From Panaeolus papilionaceus (lineage: Eukaryota; Basidiomycota; Agaricomycetes; Agaricales): a stretch of DNA of 64,000 bases. This document shows positions 30,926 through 41,357 of the stretch, piece by piece. The notes under the pieces are model-generated. The model had not been told where the DNA came from. It was given only the letters and a program-made list of their open reading frames with translations, and did not search any database. The stretch lies in the NCBI GenBank assembly GCA_015501605.1, contig JADNRZ010000013.1:1-64000 (forward strand), in the 5' to 3' direction. Position 1 is the stretch's first letter. The number at the start of each line of letters is the position of its first letter. Made by a program: the position numbers and the translations under genes.

Positions 30926-32044
30926 CTACAGTGGACTGTAGGTGCACAGTGCCACTGTCCAACCACAATCTGGATACATGCATTTAGCTGCAAAGGGTGC
31001 TGCCTTCACAACACCGGCATATGTATTGCCTCGTTTTGCCACAGCCAGGGGAGTTGGTCCTGTGCACCCACTGAACACAGGGGGCAGCAGGACAGGACAA
31101 CAAATCATTTTGGCCCAGGAGCAGCCAGAATTGATCAGTGCTTTTCCTTTCTTTTTAGGCAAGCATGCTGTTGGGGGCAGTCCCTCCTGCATTGGTGCAG
31201 CAGAGGTATCAGTCATGTGAGTGTCACCTGATGCATCAACAGGGAATGGCACTGGCTGTGTTGGAAAGCAAAGTGTGGCAGCTGAGGATGCACTGCTGGC
31301 ATCCTCTTCATTGTTTGCCTTGTTCAGCTTCTCCTGCTCTGCTCCAATGATATTAGCAACACACTCATTAAAATCAGGATGTACTGTGTCTGAATCCATT
31401 ATGGGCACCACTGCAGCCCAGGGAGAGTTAGCCATTGCTTGCAAGAGCTGCAGGACTGATGTAGCCATGTAAGAGGCATTGTTGTCTGGTGCTGTGGTGG
31501 AATGATCTCTAATCCAGTTAGAGATCTGGTTGATCATGCTAACAGCAGCTGCCAGGTCTCCCCTCACACCATTGCTGGCATGAGACAACTGCAGGAGAGT
31601 TGCCTGATGGTGGATCACGCTGTTGGATGTTGTAGAAGCTGGGGCTGATGCTGTGGACATGGGACCACTAGAATGCAATGCTGCACTTGCAGGATTGCTC
31701 CTGGATGCTGCTGGCTGTTTGGGCCCTTGCACTGCAGCCCTTTCAGACTGTGTGGTGGGGTAGGGGAACACAGAACAAGGTGAGTGATCCACTGGAGAGT
31801 TGGGGAGCCTGCCAGATGAGCTGGATAATGCTGGGACTCTGACATCAGATCTAGCACAATCTGTGCCAATCCCTTTGGAGGGTTGGGACATGAGTGTATG
31901 CTGTATGCAATTCTGTTTACAATATTGAGATTGGACCTCTCTGTGAGCTGTGGTGGACGTTTGATGTGATGGGCAGGATTTTCCCATGGCTTGAGATGGT
32001 GGTACCAGATGAAGAAGGAGTGAATGGCAGAGGTGTTGCATCAA
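30926..32044 (-). CDS. LINE-B ORF1 (gag-like) open frame, inverted
   Basis: An open frame of 372 residues on the minus strand, homologous in its centre to LINE-A ORF1: LTSL-type helical segment LAAAVSMINQISNWIRDHST with MANSPWAAVVPIMDSD corresponds to LKAAIRSVREIRHWMENGAN with RSTWAAVQP. A Ser/Pro-rich N-terminal region and a basic patch (PKKKGKA) are present, but the C-terminal zinc knuckles seen in LINE-A lie beyond the point where the fragment ends. ORF1 proteins bind the element RNA. The N-terminal portion before about 31890 on the minus strand is probably 5' UTR read by chance. Confidence 0.65.
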   Translation of the reverse strand: MMQHLCHSLLLHLVPPSQAMGKSCPSHQTSTTAHREVQSQYCKQNCIQHTLMSQPSKGIGTDCARSDVRVPALSSSSGRLPNSPVDHSPCSVFPYPTTQSERAAVQGPKQPAASRSNPASAALHSSGPMSTASAPASTTSNSVIHHQATLLQLSHASNGVRGDLAAAVSMINQISNWIRDHSTTAPDNNASYMATSVLQLLQAMANSPWAAVVPIMDSDTVHPDFNECVANIIGAEQEKLNKANNEEDASSASSAATLCFPTQPVPFPVDASGDTHMTDTSAAPMQEGLPPTACLPKKKGKALINSGCSWAKMICCPVLLPPVFSGCTGPTPLAVAKRGNTYAGVVKAAPFAAKCMYPDCGWTVALCTYSPL

Positions 32045-33722
32045 CCATCAATGCTAGTCCACAGCATGCAAGGGCACTCTGGTCACATCCCGATTTTGAG
32101 TGTTGTTGTTATCGTTCCTGGTGCTGCTGGCGTGCCTAGGATGACAATCAAAGCTGGGAGCAAGGAGGAGGAAGAGTTCCTGGGCCAACATTATTTGCTG
32201 CATGCAGGGGGTGCAAAGCAGTGAGCTTCATTCAGCCAGTGACATTGAGGCCAGAGCACAAGCAATGGCTAAGGCGATTGCTAAAGCATGGGATGACCAT
32301 GTGACTGAGGCTGTCATTACATGATGCTCTCAACCTTGGTGGAAAAATGAGTGCTCTGAACTGCTAGACCAATTCTGCACCTCCAGAGACAATCTGGACT
32401 GGCACCTTGTCTGCTCTGCCACTAAGGCAGCCAAACATGACTTCTTTGATGAATGAATCAAGGAGGTTGCAGAAACCAACAAGCACCCTTGGGACCTCAT
32501 GGAGTGGGTCAAACAGCACAAGTTGCTGCCATGTGAAACTATCTGGTACAACAACCAGCCTTGCAATGAACTGAGCTATCTCTGGGACGCTCTACATGGG
32601 ACATACAATGCTGCCTCTGGCAGAGCATTTGATGCATCCATTCTCAACGAGCTGCCAGGTGCGCCTGAGTGCAACTGGGTCGACTTCACTTGGGCAGAAA
32701 TGTCTGATGCACTCAAAGGGTGTTCCAACAACTCTGCTTCTGGCCCTGACCACATCAAGTGGGGGCACCTCAAACGGATCACAGGGGACTTGCACATTGT
32801 GGATCTCCTGCTGGAGCTGGCAAATGGATGCTTTGCATTTGGCTGTTGGCCTCAGCACTTCAAGGAGTCTATGTCAGTAATCATTTCCAAGCTGAACAAG
32901 CCCAGCTACTCTACCCCCAAAGTGTACCAGCCAATTGTGCTGTTGACCACCTTGGGGAAACTCTTTGAGAAGATGATCTCCAACTGCATCCAGTTTGAGT
33001 CCATTGAACATGGTGTCTTCCACCCCAACCAACTTGGCGGCATTTGACAGTGCTCAACTGAGGATGCAGGGCTTATTCTGACACACTTGGTGCGTGCAGG
33101 ATGGGCCATGGGCCTGAAAACAAGTGTTGTGGCTTTTGACATCACACAGTTCTTCCCCTCTGTCTGAGCTCTTCCACTTCTCTTGTGCACACAACAAGTA
33201 CAACCCACCGCTGGATCTAGGCTTTGCTCCCTACACTGGCAACACTCCCCTCACTCCCAAGCTGTACTGGTGGTACGTTGGCTTCTATTTTGACTGCATG
33301 CTCTCGTTCAAGGAGCATGTGCGCTATTACTCCACCAAAGTGCTTACAACCATCAATGCCATGCACATGCTTGGTTCCTCTACTTGTGGCCTCAGTGCAT
33401 GCCAGCAACAACTTCTCTATAGGTCCTGTGTCCTCCCCATTGCGACATATGGTCACCGCCTCTGGTTCTATGAGGGTGCTCACAACAAGACACTCCTGGC
33501 TGAACTCATTAAAATGCAGTGAAAAGCTGCGCTCTGGATCACTGGTGTGTTTAGTACTGCTCCCACTGGTGCTGTTGAAGCACTTGCTGCCCTCATCCCT
33601 ATTCCACTTTATCTCAAACGCCTCACCAATCATTCCACCCTTTGTGTGAGCATGCTTGCAGACACCCACCCACTTTGCTCTCTCATGAGCAAGCAGCATG
33701 CTGGCAAGGCGCACCCTCACCC
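32045..33722 (+). pseudogene. LINE-B endonuclease end and reverse transcriptase, internally deleted
   Basis: Begins within the APE-type endonuclease: SGHIPILSV near 32077 resembles the S-D-H-x-P-I motif with D changed to G. The linker and RT follow: HPWDLMEWVKQHKLLPCETI, SASGPDHIKWGHLKR, KVYQPIVLLTTLGKLFEKMI, VVAFDITQFFPS. At about 33163 the sequence jumps directly to the SELFHFS segment, so the catalytic box and palm are missing. Thumb and connection remain (LPIATYGHRLWFYEGAHNKT). Stops occur near 33047, 33163 and 33520. No functional enzyme is possible. Confidence 0.8.
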
Positions 33723-33738
33723 TTGAGCCATCTCGAAG

Positions 33739-34057
33739 ATGACTGGTGCCCAGAAGGCCAAAGTCCAGAGTGCAGTCATGGAGATTGATCCCAACCTCCT
33801 CCAGCTTGATGAACCAATGCAGGGATTCTCTCCAGAGGCTTGTCCAGGCCACTGCTTGCTTGACTGTTTTCACAATCACATCATCACCAGGAGCACCATA
33901 CCAGGCACGAGCGCTGAAACACGCCAGGACAAGTTGGACACCATCCTTGGCTGGGGAGATACCAGCCCCCACACTGTGTCAGCCATTGTGGATGCCTCTG
34001 TGCCTCCATCATGGTGTCATCAGGCCACTGTTTTGGTGGTGTATTATTGCAATGGAT
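33739..34057 (+). pseudogene. LINE-B RNase H, first segment
   Basis: Corresponds to the N-terminal part of the LINE-A RNase H region: an upstream linker with QSAVMEIDPNLLQLDEPMQG (LINE-A: GAVMEIITRLPQLTEPIELL) and the first catalytic segment IVDASVPPSWCHQATVLV. It is cut at 34057 by a DNA element and resumes at about 35062. Confidence 0.75.
34050..34057. repeat. Probable 8-bp target duplication, left copy
   Basis: caatggat at 34050-34057 matches caatagat at 35062-35069 with one difference. KDZ/Zisupton-type elements are known for 8-bp duplications; the mismatch fits the age of the element. Confidence 0.55.
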
Positions 34058-35061
34058 CAGTACTTTGCACTGGCCCAGATGTTCCGATTGACAGTTGATC
34101 GACTGTCTGACATTCAGTTGACAGTCGATTGACTTTCGATTGACTTTTGCAAAAAGTGTTTTTGTGTGAAAAACAGCTGTTTGGGGTAGATTGTGTACTG
34201 TGAGAAGATGTGACAATCTCATGTCACACATTGCATTATTCTATTTTATCATGTGTGAAACCCTCATGATCTTTTTTATAATGTTTGTGACAATGTTTGT
34301 GACAGTCTACATGTATTGTCACATGTCACATAAATGTGAAACTGTATAACATAGCTGTGACACCAGGATTACAAGTGAATTGTTTGTATGTATGTAGATG
34401 TGACCAACTCTAATTTGTCACATGTCACATAGTCTTTGATGACAGATGGCATTGAGTAGTCACAGTAAATTAGCAGGCTATCTCAGCTTAGATCTATTTT
34501 TATTGTGACATGTGACATATAATATGTCACAGATCTAGCTGACTCAGCATGTAATATAGTAGTATAGATAAAATGTGTGTCTACATGTATACCTGTAGAC
34601 ATGACCTAACATGATTGTCACATGTCACATAGTCTTATGTAACAGATAGTATCTAGTCTATATTGGCTTAGATCAGATTTTTAAAAACTGTGACATATAT
34701 ACATGTCACAGATTGAGCTAAATTAGGAAATACCCACAACAGGATTTCTTGAAAACATAAGTTGACTGACAGTCGATCGACAATGTCGGTCAATGTTCAA
34801 TCGACTGACTGACAGTTGGTCGAACATCTGATGTAAAAAGTCAATGGTCAGTCCAATTTTGGCAGGGAAACTGGCAGTGGACCGACAGTTGATCGGAAGT
34901 CGGTTGGAAGTCGGTTGACAGTCAATCCCATCAGTGTGACATTCTACCCTGAAAGTCACATTTATGTAAAATTACCAGACCGACACTTGACCAACTGTCG
35001 GTCAACAGTCAGACAGTCGATCGGAAGTTGGTCGGAACACCTGGGCAACAGCAAAGTCCTC
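34058..35061. mobile_element. DNA element with GTCGATCGAC-type palindrome arrays (1,004 bp)
   Basis: Termini are inverted: agtactttgcactggcccag at the left and, complemented, ggactttgctgttgcccagg at the right, each followed by tgttccga. Just inside, both ends carry arrays of GATCGACTGTC/GACAGTCGAT-like palindromes (34085-34150 and 34760-35035). The centre (about 34190-34440) is rich in tgtgacatgtcacat motifs and is shared with the element at 42780-43020. No ORF, so non-autonomous. Inserted in the LINE-B RNase H. Confidence 0.75.
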
Positions 35062-35069
35062 CAATAGAT

Positions 35070-35354
35070 GGGAGTTCCACAGCTCCAAGAATGTTGCAGG
35101 CAAGTCTCTATCCCAGGATGCAGAGCTCTATGCCATTTGGTGCACTATTTCCTTTGCCTCATGCCAGGAGGGGTGCACACACATTGTGGTATTCACTGAC
35201 AGCTTGGGTATGGCCATGCAGTCTGTGGATCCATCCGTTGGTCCTGGTCAGGTGCATGCCCTGGCCAACTATCATCTGCTAGCTGAGTGGTTCTCCAGGA
35301 GTGAAGATCACTTGCTCACCTTCATCCATGTGCTGTTGATGATTTGTTGGGCAC
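35070..35354 (+). pseudogene. LINE-B RNase H, second segment
   Basis: Frames here carry SQDAELYAIWCTISFASCQE (the Glu motif) and IVVFTDSLGMAMQSVD (the third catalytic Asp). The sequence is cut at 35354 by the LTR element and resumes after 37505. Confidence 0.75.
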
Positions 35355-35547
35355 TGGAAACCTGCAGGCAATGCAGGAAACACTGAAGTGATTGCACAGA
35401 GAAATGAACAGGCAATCGCTATATTCTGTAAATGCATGAACACAGCAAGTAATGAATACAAATGGTAGCGACAATGATAAGACTAAGGAAAGGAAGATAT
35501 GCGCGCGAGCGCATATAAGAGCGTTGTAATCACATGATAGGATTACA
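35355..35547 (-). repeat. 3' LTR of the gag-only element (193 bp)
   Basis: Same length as the partner at 37312-37504, ten differences, all C/T or G/A at positions where one copy has CpG. Contains a TATA-like ttatatg on the minus strand. Confidence 0.9.
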
Positions 35548-35949
35548 CTCTCCCATGCTCTAGAAAAAAACTACAGTAGAAATGAAAAATAATGACATGC
35601 GGTAATAGGAAAAGGTAACTTGAAAGCGAAAGACAAAAAAATATAGCCAAAAATTATACACTACAACAATTATCACAAGAGTCAACTTGGGAACATCTGG
35701 TCTGTTAGAGTCCGTTGTGTATCAGGGAAGACATGAAGAATGAATAAAAAGTAGCCAAAAAAATCCAAGAATGTGAAAGTAAATCCCAATTAACACAAGT
35801 ACGAACAGGGGAACATCAGGTCTGTTTGAGTCCACAGGGCTGGCGGGGTAGACATTGTGAAAACTTCCAAATAAATGTCGGTAGCCAGAAAATATAAAAG
35901 AACAAATAGGGAATAAAAAGCACCATGAATTGAGAATAAAACCCAAAAA

Positions 35950-36980
35950 TTAATCTGATAAAAATTCAACCATCTCCTGGATTGAGGGACTAGAAGATCT
36001 TGAAGTCCTTTCCAACTCCGACTCTGTGCTCACTACAGCACTCTCGAAAGGGAACCCAGCCTTGAGAGCAGCAGCCCAGTGTATGACAGATGATGCATCT
36101 GAATGTTCTGAACCAGACCATTCAACATCGACAGCATTGACAGCCATGACATGAGCAACAGCACAACCTCCTTCCATGACTCCAACAACAGGTTTTGTTG
36201 CACGACAAGCTGGGCAATTGTGTGCGGCATGTTGAATCCATCCTGGAGACGAGGGCGTTTTCTGACAGTGATAACAACCACCAAGCTTCTTGAGCACTTC
36301 CTTTTCCTCAGCAGTCAAAGGGGGGAGAAGAAAAGCACAAGTCAACAGTTGAGATGATGACGAAGCAGCAGCAGGAGCATTCATATTGGAACGAGATTTG
36401 AAATTGCCAGATGAAGATGTGTGAATACCTTCGGCGACCATGGCATTCCAGGTAGTGGACATGAGCGAGATGAGGTTGTCAAGCTTGATAGTGGTGTAAT
36501 TGAGGGTGGGATTAGCGCATACACGAAGCCTAAGAACATTGTTAGGTGCATCTTCATCATGTTGTCTGAAATTGTAAATGCCTTTCCGAGATCAGCCACA
36601 AGAGCTGCACGAGCGATCTGAAGCTCTTTGCAATAAGCAGTGAAGGACAACGAGCCTTGGCAAATGTCACAGAAAGTGCCGAGAGCATCAAGTTTCCAGT
36701 TACCAGGTACAAACCGAGTATGAACTTGTTCTGTGAATGAGTTCCAATCGGCGAGTTTCTTTAAAGTTGTCCTATTTTGGGACCACCATTGGGATGCTTC
36801 GGGATCCTCCATCTTGAGACCAGCAGCAAGAATCTGGTTGGCGACGCTGAGAGGTTTTCTGCTAATGGAATTGAACAACTTGAAAGCATCCTCGCAATGA
36901 TCCAGCCAAGAGTTGATGCTAGAGGCATCCAGAGGCTCAGAGAGAACAGGAATTTCAAGCTTCATAGATGAATAGGGAGA
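35950..36980 (-). pseudogene. Gag-like protein of the small LTR element, one frameshift
   Basis: Minus-strand frames 36965-36540 and about 36540-35950 form one protein with a frame change near 36530. The first part has the retrotransposon gag fold signature (INSWLDHCEDAFKLFN, WWSQNRTTLKKLADWNSFTE, then FVPGNWKLDALGTF). The second part holds a zinc-knuckle-like segment, GGCYHCQKTPSSPGWIQHAA followed by HNCPACRA, and an acidic serine-rich tail. Gag would form the particle that packages the RNA. No pol follows. Confidence 0.75.
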
Positions 36981-37311
36981 AGGTGACGAAGATGAAGGTG
37001 GCGAGGAAAGAGCACTAGAGACTGTTGACAGTGGAGGTAAGGGTTGAACTGCGGCAGACGAGCTCGTATTCCTGACATGAGAAATAGGACATGGGATCAG
37101 GGATGGGGAATCAGCTTGGCACCGAGCTGGACTATCTGCAGATTGAGCACGGTGTTGTCAACAAGTAGGCTCCAGAGGTGATTGAAGGGGTAGACCGTCC
37201 CTTTGAACAATGTTTCACGTTAGGCAGGGTGGTAAATCCAGGGTTAAAGAAAGGGCAGGGGTCGAAAACGATGGTGTAGCGCAGGTGTAGCAAGAGAAGT
37301 TCAAAGAAAAG

Positions 37312-37504
37312 TGGAAACCTGCAGGCAACGCAGGAAACACTGAAGTGATTGCACAGAGAAATGAACAGGCAATTGCTATATTCTGTAAACGCATGAACAC
37401 GGCGAGTAATGAATACAAATGGTAGCAACAATGATAAGACTAAGGAAAGGAAGATATGCGTGCAAGCACATATAAGAGCATTGTAATCACATGATAGGAT
37501 TACA
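37312..37504 (-). repeat. 5' LTR of the gag-only element (193 bp)
   Basis: Partner of 35355-35547 with the outer GGCAC duplication at 37505-37509. It carries more TpG/CpA than its partner at most, but not all, of the ten variable sites, so both copies have decayed. Confidence 0.9.
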
Positions 37505-37546
37505 GGCACCTCACTACAAAGCTCATTGCATGGCACGTCAGCTCAC

Positions 37547-37848
37547 TGTAAGGGATAGGAATGCCCAGAAGCCAAGTTGATAATTGAGTGAGGAATCATC
37601 CTGATCCCCACTGGCCTATATACTACATCAGATGAACTATTTACCAGTATGCTGTGCACTAAATCTAAGAATAGGCTAAGGCTATGCGATATCAAATGAT
37701 GGTGACAAAACAATCAGGAAAGGAGGCTGTGCACTACAACAGGGGTATCAATAATGCAACAGGCAGCTGTACAGTGATCTAGAGATGATGACCAGGCTGT
37801 GCACTGTAACTGCGCTAGGGTGGGAGTTCTGTGACAGATTCCCTGACA
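37547..37848. mobile_element. MITE family M1, copy 1 (302 bp)
   Basis: Ends tgtaagggat and tccctgaca are inverted repeats, and the 5-bp duplication CTCAC flanks it (37542-37546 and 37849-37853). No ORF. The reverse complement is present at 40300-40600 with clear similarity throughout (for example gaatcatcctgatccccac). Inserted in the LINE-B RNase H region. Confidence 0.88.
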
Positions 37849-38320
37849 CTCACTGTCTCTGTTGGTTGCAAAGTCAACACTACCCTCTCCTGGCTTCGTT
37901 GCGAGGCAGATGCTAGGTGCGAAGGGGCATGGACTTGTCAGTTCATGGCTCCACAAGTGCAAGGGCATCACTTCTTGGTGCTCAAGTCCCTCAAGAACAT
38001 CAAAATCACTCCAACTGCTGCAAAGTCTGGCCAATGGATCCCTCAAATCAATGAGTCTCCTACATTAATGGCTTGTGCTGTGTGTTGTATCACCAACCAT
38101 GCTCTGATGGGCTCATATTATGCATGCTTCAAACCTCTTGAACCCACAGCCTGCCCCTGTGGCTCACCATGCATGGACCAAATCCACATTCTTGCCTGTT
38201 GTCACTTGTTCAAAGGCAAATCTGTTCCATCAACTCTTGTCGGGTTGGTGCACTTCCTCAAGGATAACCCTGCTGTGTTCTCCTTCACCAAGCCTTGCAA
38301 TTGTGCTAGGTATGGCTGAG
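37849..38320 (+). pseudogene. LINE-B C-terminal Cys/His segment
   Basis: End of the polyprotein: MACAVCCITNHALMGSYYAC and CPCGSPCMDQIHILACCHLF correspond to the LINE-A CVRCITGHAPIGEYYH and CACGRF..HILCSC region. The frame is open to a TGA at 38318-38320. Separated from the RNase H core by the LTR element and the MITE. Confidence 0.78.
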
Positions 38321-38714
38321 TGGATGGAGGGGGTTGGGTTATCATTCTCTGGCACTTCCCAACACCATGCTTTGGCATGTGCACTAGTAAGTTGTTCTGG
38401 ATGTAGATGTTTACTGTGGTTCAACACATATGTCTTTGGCAGGCACCCTTCTCCCTTCAGTTTCTTTCACCACCACTCCTCTGCACTGCTGCTTTGCAGC
38501 ATTGCCCCTGTCCTGGATTTAGGCAAGCTGTGCTTCACAACCACCACCCTTAGGTCCTCTTCTGAGCTTGGGGCAGCTCTTGATCCCCCTTCATTTCTTG
38601 ATACAATTGGAGTATTTAGTAGGAGTTGGTGTATATGTAGTCTATCTCATGTATATTAGTGATGATCATGACCACACTGCTAACAAGCCCCAGTATATAA
38701 ATTGTTGATTTAAA
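38321..38714 (+). other. LINE-B 3' UTR and A-rich tail
   Basis: Ends cagtatataaattgttgatt followed by aaaaataaataaaaac. The last 17 nt before the tail are almost the same as in LINE-A (ggtatataaattgttgaacc), and a copy of most of this UTR is present at 3646-3980. Confidence 0.8.
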
Positions 38715-38897
38715 AATAAATAAAAACAAAAAATAAAATGCTTTGGTTAGCAAGAGAACAAGTGCATGCTGGACTGGGAGTCAGCAATTGAGAAGTGCAC
38801 TGTAGCAGTTGAGCTGTTCAGTGTGGTGCAATTGATACAATAGTGGGAGACCATCATAACATTGGTGAACAAGGTGCAGCTGCAAACAGCTGTATCA

Positions 38898-38913
38898 ATG
38901 TCTGTGGCAGTTG
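38898..38913. repeat. Target-site duplication, left copy (16 bp)
   Basis: atgtctgtggcagttg at 38898-38913 recurs exactly at 39771-39786 and flanks an old LINE-A-like copy. Confidence 0.9.
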
Positions 38914-39217
38914 GTTACTGGTGTTTGAAGTGGGCCCTCTGTCTTTGACTGCCTGCACAGTTCGTTGTATAACATGCCACACTCCCATTGGTGAATACTA
39001 TCACTGTATGCAATTCAACCTCCCAGCCCTCCAGTGTGTCTGCAGATGCTTCAGGTGGCGCTCACACATTTTGTGCCATTGTAAGAAATTCAAGGTGCAC
39101 TGCAGTTATCCCTGGGACACCTGGGAGCTAAACCAATTCTTGAACGCACACCCCTGTGTGTTCTCCTTCTCCGCTATACACCCCAACTGCCCTTGGGAGG
39201 ACATGGGCATTGGATGA
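38914..39217 (+). pseudogene. LINE-A-like C-terminal Cys/His segment, CpG-depleted
   Basis: Translation keeps VRCITCHTPIGEYYHCMQFN and RSHILCHCKKF, matching VRCITGHAPIGEYYHRMQFN and RSHILCSCRKY of the younger copies. Changes such as Gly to Cys and Arg to Cys fit C-to-T changes at CpG. Only about 100 residues remain. Confidence 0.8.
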
Positions 39218-39770
39218 AGTACTGAAGATGGGTGCTTGTTAGGTCCTGACAGCACATGTGGTCGAGATGGTGGTTTGTCACCCTAGCAGTCCTTAATTGG
39301 ATGCCAGTGACAGTGCCCTTGCATGCTGGAATCTTCAGTGTTATAACCAGTGGTCAGGGAGCACACTCCAGTGTGTATGCAGACTAGAGTTTAGCTGCCC
39401 ATTGCCTGCACAGTTCGTCTGTGAGGTAACTCAAGGGCTTTAGCTAGTAGGCACCCCCTCAGGCTTGCCCTCTCTTCATGATCAGCAACTGTGTTGAGGT
39501 GCATTAACACCAACAACACGCAGATCGCCATGCTTAACGGACACCTTCTTCAGAGGGACATGTCCTTATTGCCATGCAATTGGCTTTGATATCTTGCCCT
39601 ACGACACTGCTCACCCTTCAGGCTTGCCTTGTGCCTGCCATAGCATATACCCAACTTAATTGGGGAGTGGTCATTCCTAGTATTCATACTTTGTTTGTAT
39701 TTACTGTGATCTGACTGGACTGCCAGTTGCACACCAGTATATAAATTGTTGAACCAAAAAAAAAAATAAA
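38914..39770 (+). mobile_element. Old LINE-A-like copy, 5'-truncated (857 bp)
   Basis: Contains the C-terminal Cys/His segment (to 39217), a 3' UTR and an A-rich tail (39754-39770), bounded by a 16-bp duplication. Compared with copies 1-5, many CG dinucleotides are TG or CA, for example in tgcacagttcgttgtataac against cgcgcagttcgttgtattac. Confidence 0.85.
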
Positions 39771-39786
39771 ATGTCTGTGGCAGTTG

Positions 39787-40130
39787 TGGCAACTTTTGCA
39801 TTGATCAACCAATGACAGCAGGTAGGTAGACAGCACACCCTGAAGGGCATATGCCTCGAATATCTTCATAACTGGGGTGATATCATCCACAGGCATCAGG
39901 TCAGAGACAAAGGTGTTCCATGCATACTGCGTGGAATGACCAACAAGATATGAGGCAAAAAACCTCCGGATTTTGACAGGCAAACCCTGTTTCTCCAGTA
40001 TAGTCATCAGCACTGTATGGTTCAATGATGGGAAGAACTGCACAATGTCAAATGCCACCATGCTGGTAACCAATCCCTTTGCCCAGCCCAAGCAGACCAT
40101 GTGTGTGAGGATAAGGCCTGGGTCCTCTAT
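39787..40130 (-). pseudogene. LINE RT fragment fused to a CxC6 gene end
   Basis: Minus strand encodes LILTHMVCLGWAKGLVTSMV, FDIVQFFPSLNHTVLMTILE and RRFFASYLVGHSTQYAWNTF, the RT palm of a LINE. On its upstream side the same open frame continues from the C-terminus of the CxC6 gene (GNFQWFLHVMLYYHSK), so a readable 197-residue chimera spans 39684-40277. Whether it is ever expressed is unknown. Confidence 0.75.
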
Positions 40131-41345
40131 AGTATCATCATTGCCCTCTTCTGCAGCTGCTGCTATTGGATTATGAACTCCTTCTCCATCAACTTTCTTC
40201 TTGATAATAAATTTAGAATGATAGTACAACATCACATGTAAAAACCATTGGAAGTTGCCAAGCTTTAGACATTTCAAAATAGAATCAAATCCTCCTAACT
40301 GTCAGGGGATCTCTTGTGATCCCCTACCCTAGCATGGTTATGATGGACAGCATGGTCACAGCCCTAGATCACTGTACAGCTGCCTGTTGCATCATTAATA
40401 CCCCTGTTGTAGTGTGCAGCCTCATTTCCTGATTGTTTCATCAACATCATTTGATATTGCATAGCCTTAGCCTATTCTTAGATTTAGTGCACAGCATACC
40501 AGTAGATAGTTTATCTGATGTAGTATATAGGCTGGTGGGGATCAGGATGATTCCTCACTCGATTATGAACTTGGCTTCTGGGCATTTCTCTCCCCTAACA
40601 CTAACCATGCATTCAATTGCTCACAAGAGTGCGTATTGAATGCATGCATAAGATAAGGCTCATTATCTGCATTGTATCCCACAACTACTAAGTTGGGCTG
40701 TGATCCATCTGCAGGTCCTGGATTGCAGTATGTGCAACAAAGTTGATCAGTTGCCTTGTGGTTAATGTAGTGATATGAGTCCACAACAAATCAAGTTGTA
40801 TCCTTCCATTCTTCCCAGTGCCCACTTCTTACAGCTGTGCGCAGAACCATACAGGCTTTGTCAATACATACAAAGTCTGGTTTCTCTTCAGCTGTTGGAT
40901 AAACATCTGATAGAAACTCAAGAATCTGTGTAGGAGACTCTGCCTTTGAAAATAGTGTCCATGCAATGACAGTACCACATGGTGCACATAATGTTTCAAC
41001 ACAATAAAAGCGACTGGAGCCAAAGTAGTGCTTTCTTGCATCAGCATCATCCTGTTCTTCATCATGCTGATGTTGATTTTGAGTTGTAAGCTCCCCCTGC
41101 CATGCTTCTTGTTCAGCAGGTCTCTGTAGTGCACAACACAGCCCTGACAAGTAGGTCTTGCTATGTTGAAACTGATGCTTTTTCCACAGTGATTGATGCT
41201 CAGGACAGGCACGTGTTTTGGGAACAACATTGTTTTCACAGTTGACAACACGGCATCTATTTCCCCACTCATCACAATGAGTTGTACAAAATGATTCTCC
41301 ACAATGGTTTGCAAGAGGACTTGTACAGCCAGGAATAGCACAGTG
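40131..41345 (-). pseudogene. CxC5/CxC6 cysteine-cluster gene X, partial, split by a MITE
   Basis: Minus-strand remains of the KDZ-associated family: Cys/His pairs near 41340-41130 (SPLANHCGESFC-type, then VVNCENNVV-type), FYCVETLCAPCGTVIAWTLF, FVCIDKACMVLRTAV, DSYHYINHKATDQLCCTYCN and QLNAWL. MITE M1 copy 2 (40300-40600) interrupts the coding sequence between QLNAWL and the final LKLGNFQWFLHV exon. The N-terminal CxC5 half is missing: at 41345 the sequence passes into palindrome-element DNA. Several stops or frame changes separate the pieces. Confidence 0.78.
40300..40600. mobile_element. MITE family M1, copy 2 (301 bp)
   Basis: Ends tgtcagggga and tcccctaaca, flanked by the 5-bp duplication CTAAC (40295-40299 and 40601-40605). 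It is the reverse complement of 37547-37848. It sits within the coding part of CxC gene X. Both M1 copies have duplications of the form CTNAC. Confidence 0.9.
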
Positions 41346-41357
41346 GGTTGGGTGAGG

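Larger units (their letters stand above)
35355..37504 (-). mobile_element. Gag-only LTR retrotransposon (2,150 bp), non-autonomous
   Basis: Two 193-bp direct repeats (35355-35547 and 37312-37504) start TG and end CA and are flanked by the perfect 5-bp duplication GGCAC (35350-35354 and 37505-37509). The interior encodes only a gag-like protein on the minus strand. No protease, RT or integrase motif is present, so it must rely on proteins of another element. A purine tract (minus-strand GGGAGAG) directly precedes the 3' LTR. The LTRs differ at 10 positions, all transitions. Confidence 0.9.
30926..38714 (+). mobile_element. LINE-B, 5'-inverted, with three later insertions
   Basis: Second non-LTR family. 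An inverted ORF1 (30926-32044) is followed head-to-head by plus-strand endonuclease end, RT (to about 33722), RNase H (33739-34057, 35062-35354, then 37505-37546 and 37849-38320) and 3' UTR (to about 38702) with an A-rich tail. Three elements sit inside the RNase H part: a DNA element (34058-35061), a gag-only LTR element (35355-37504) and a MITE (37547-37848). Inversion of the 5' part with forward 3' part is the outcome expected of twin priming. CpG dinucleotides are scarce compared with LINE-A. Confidence 0.78.
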
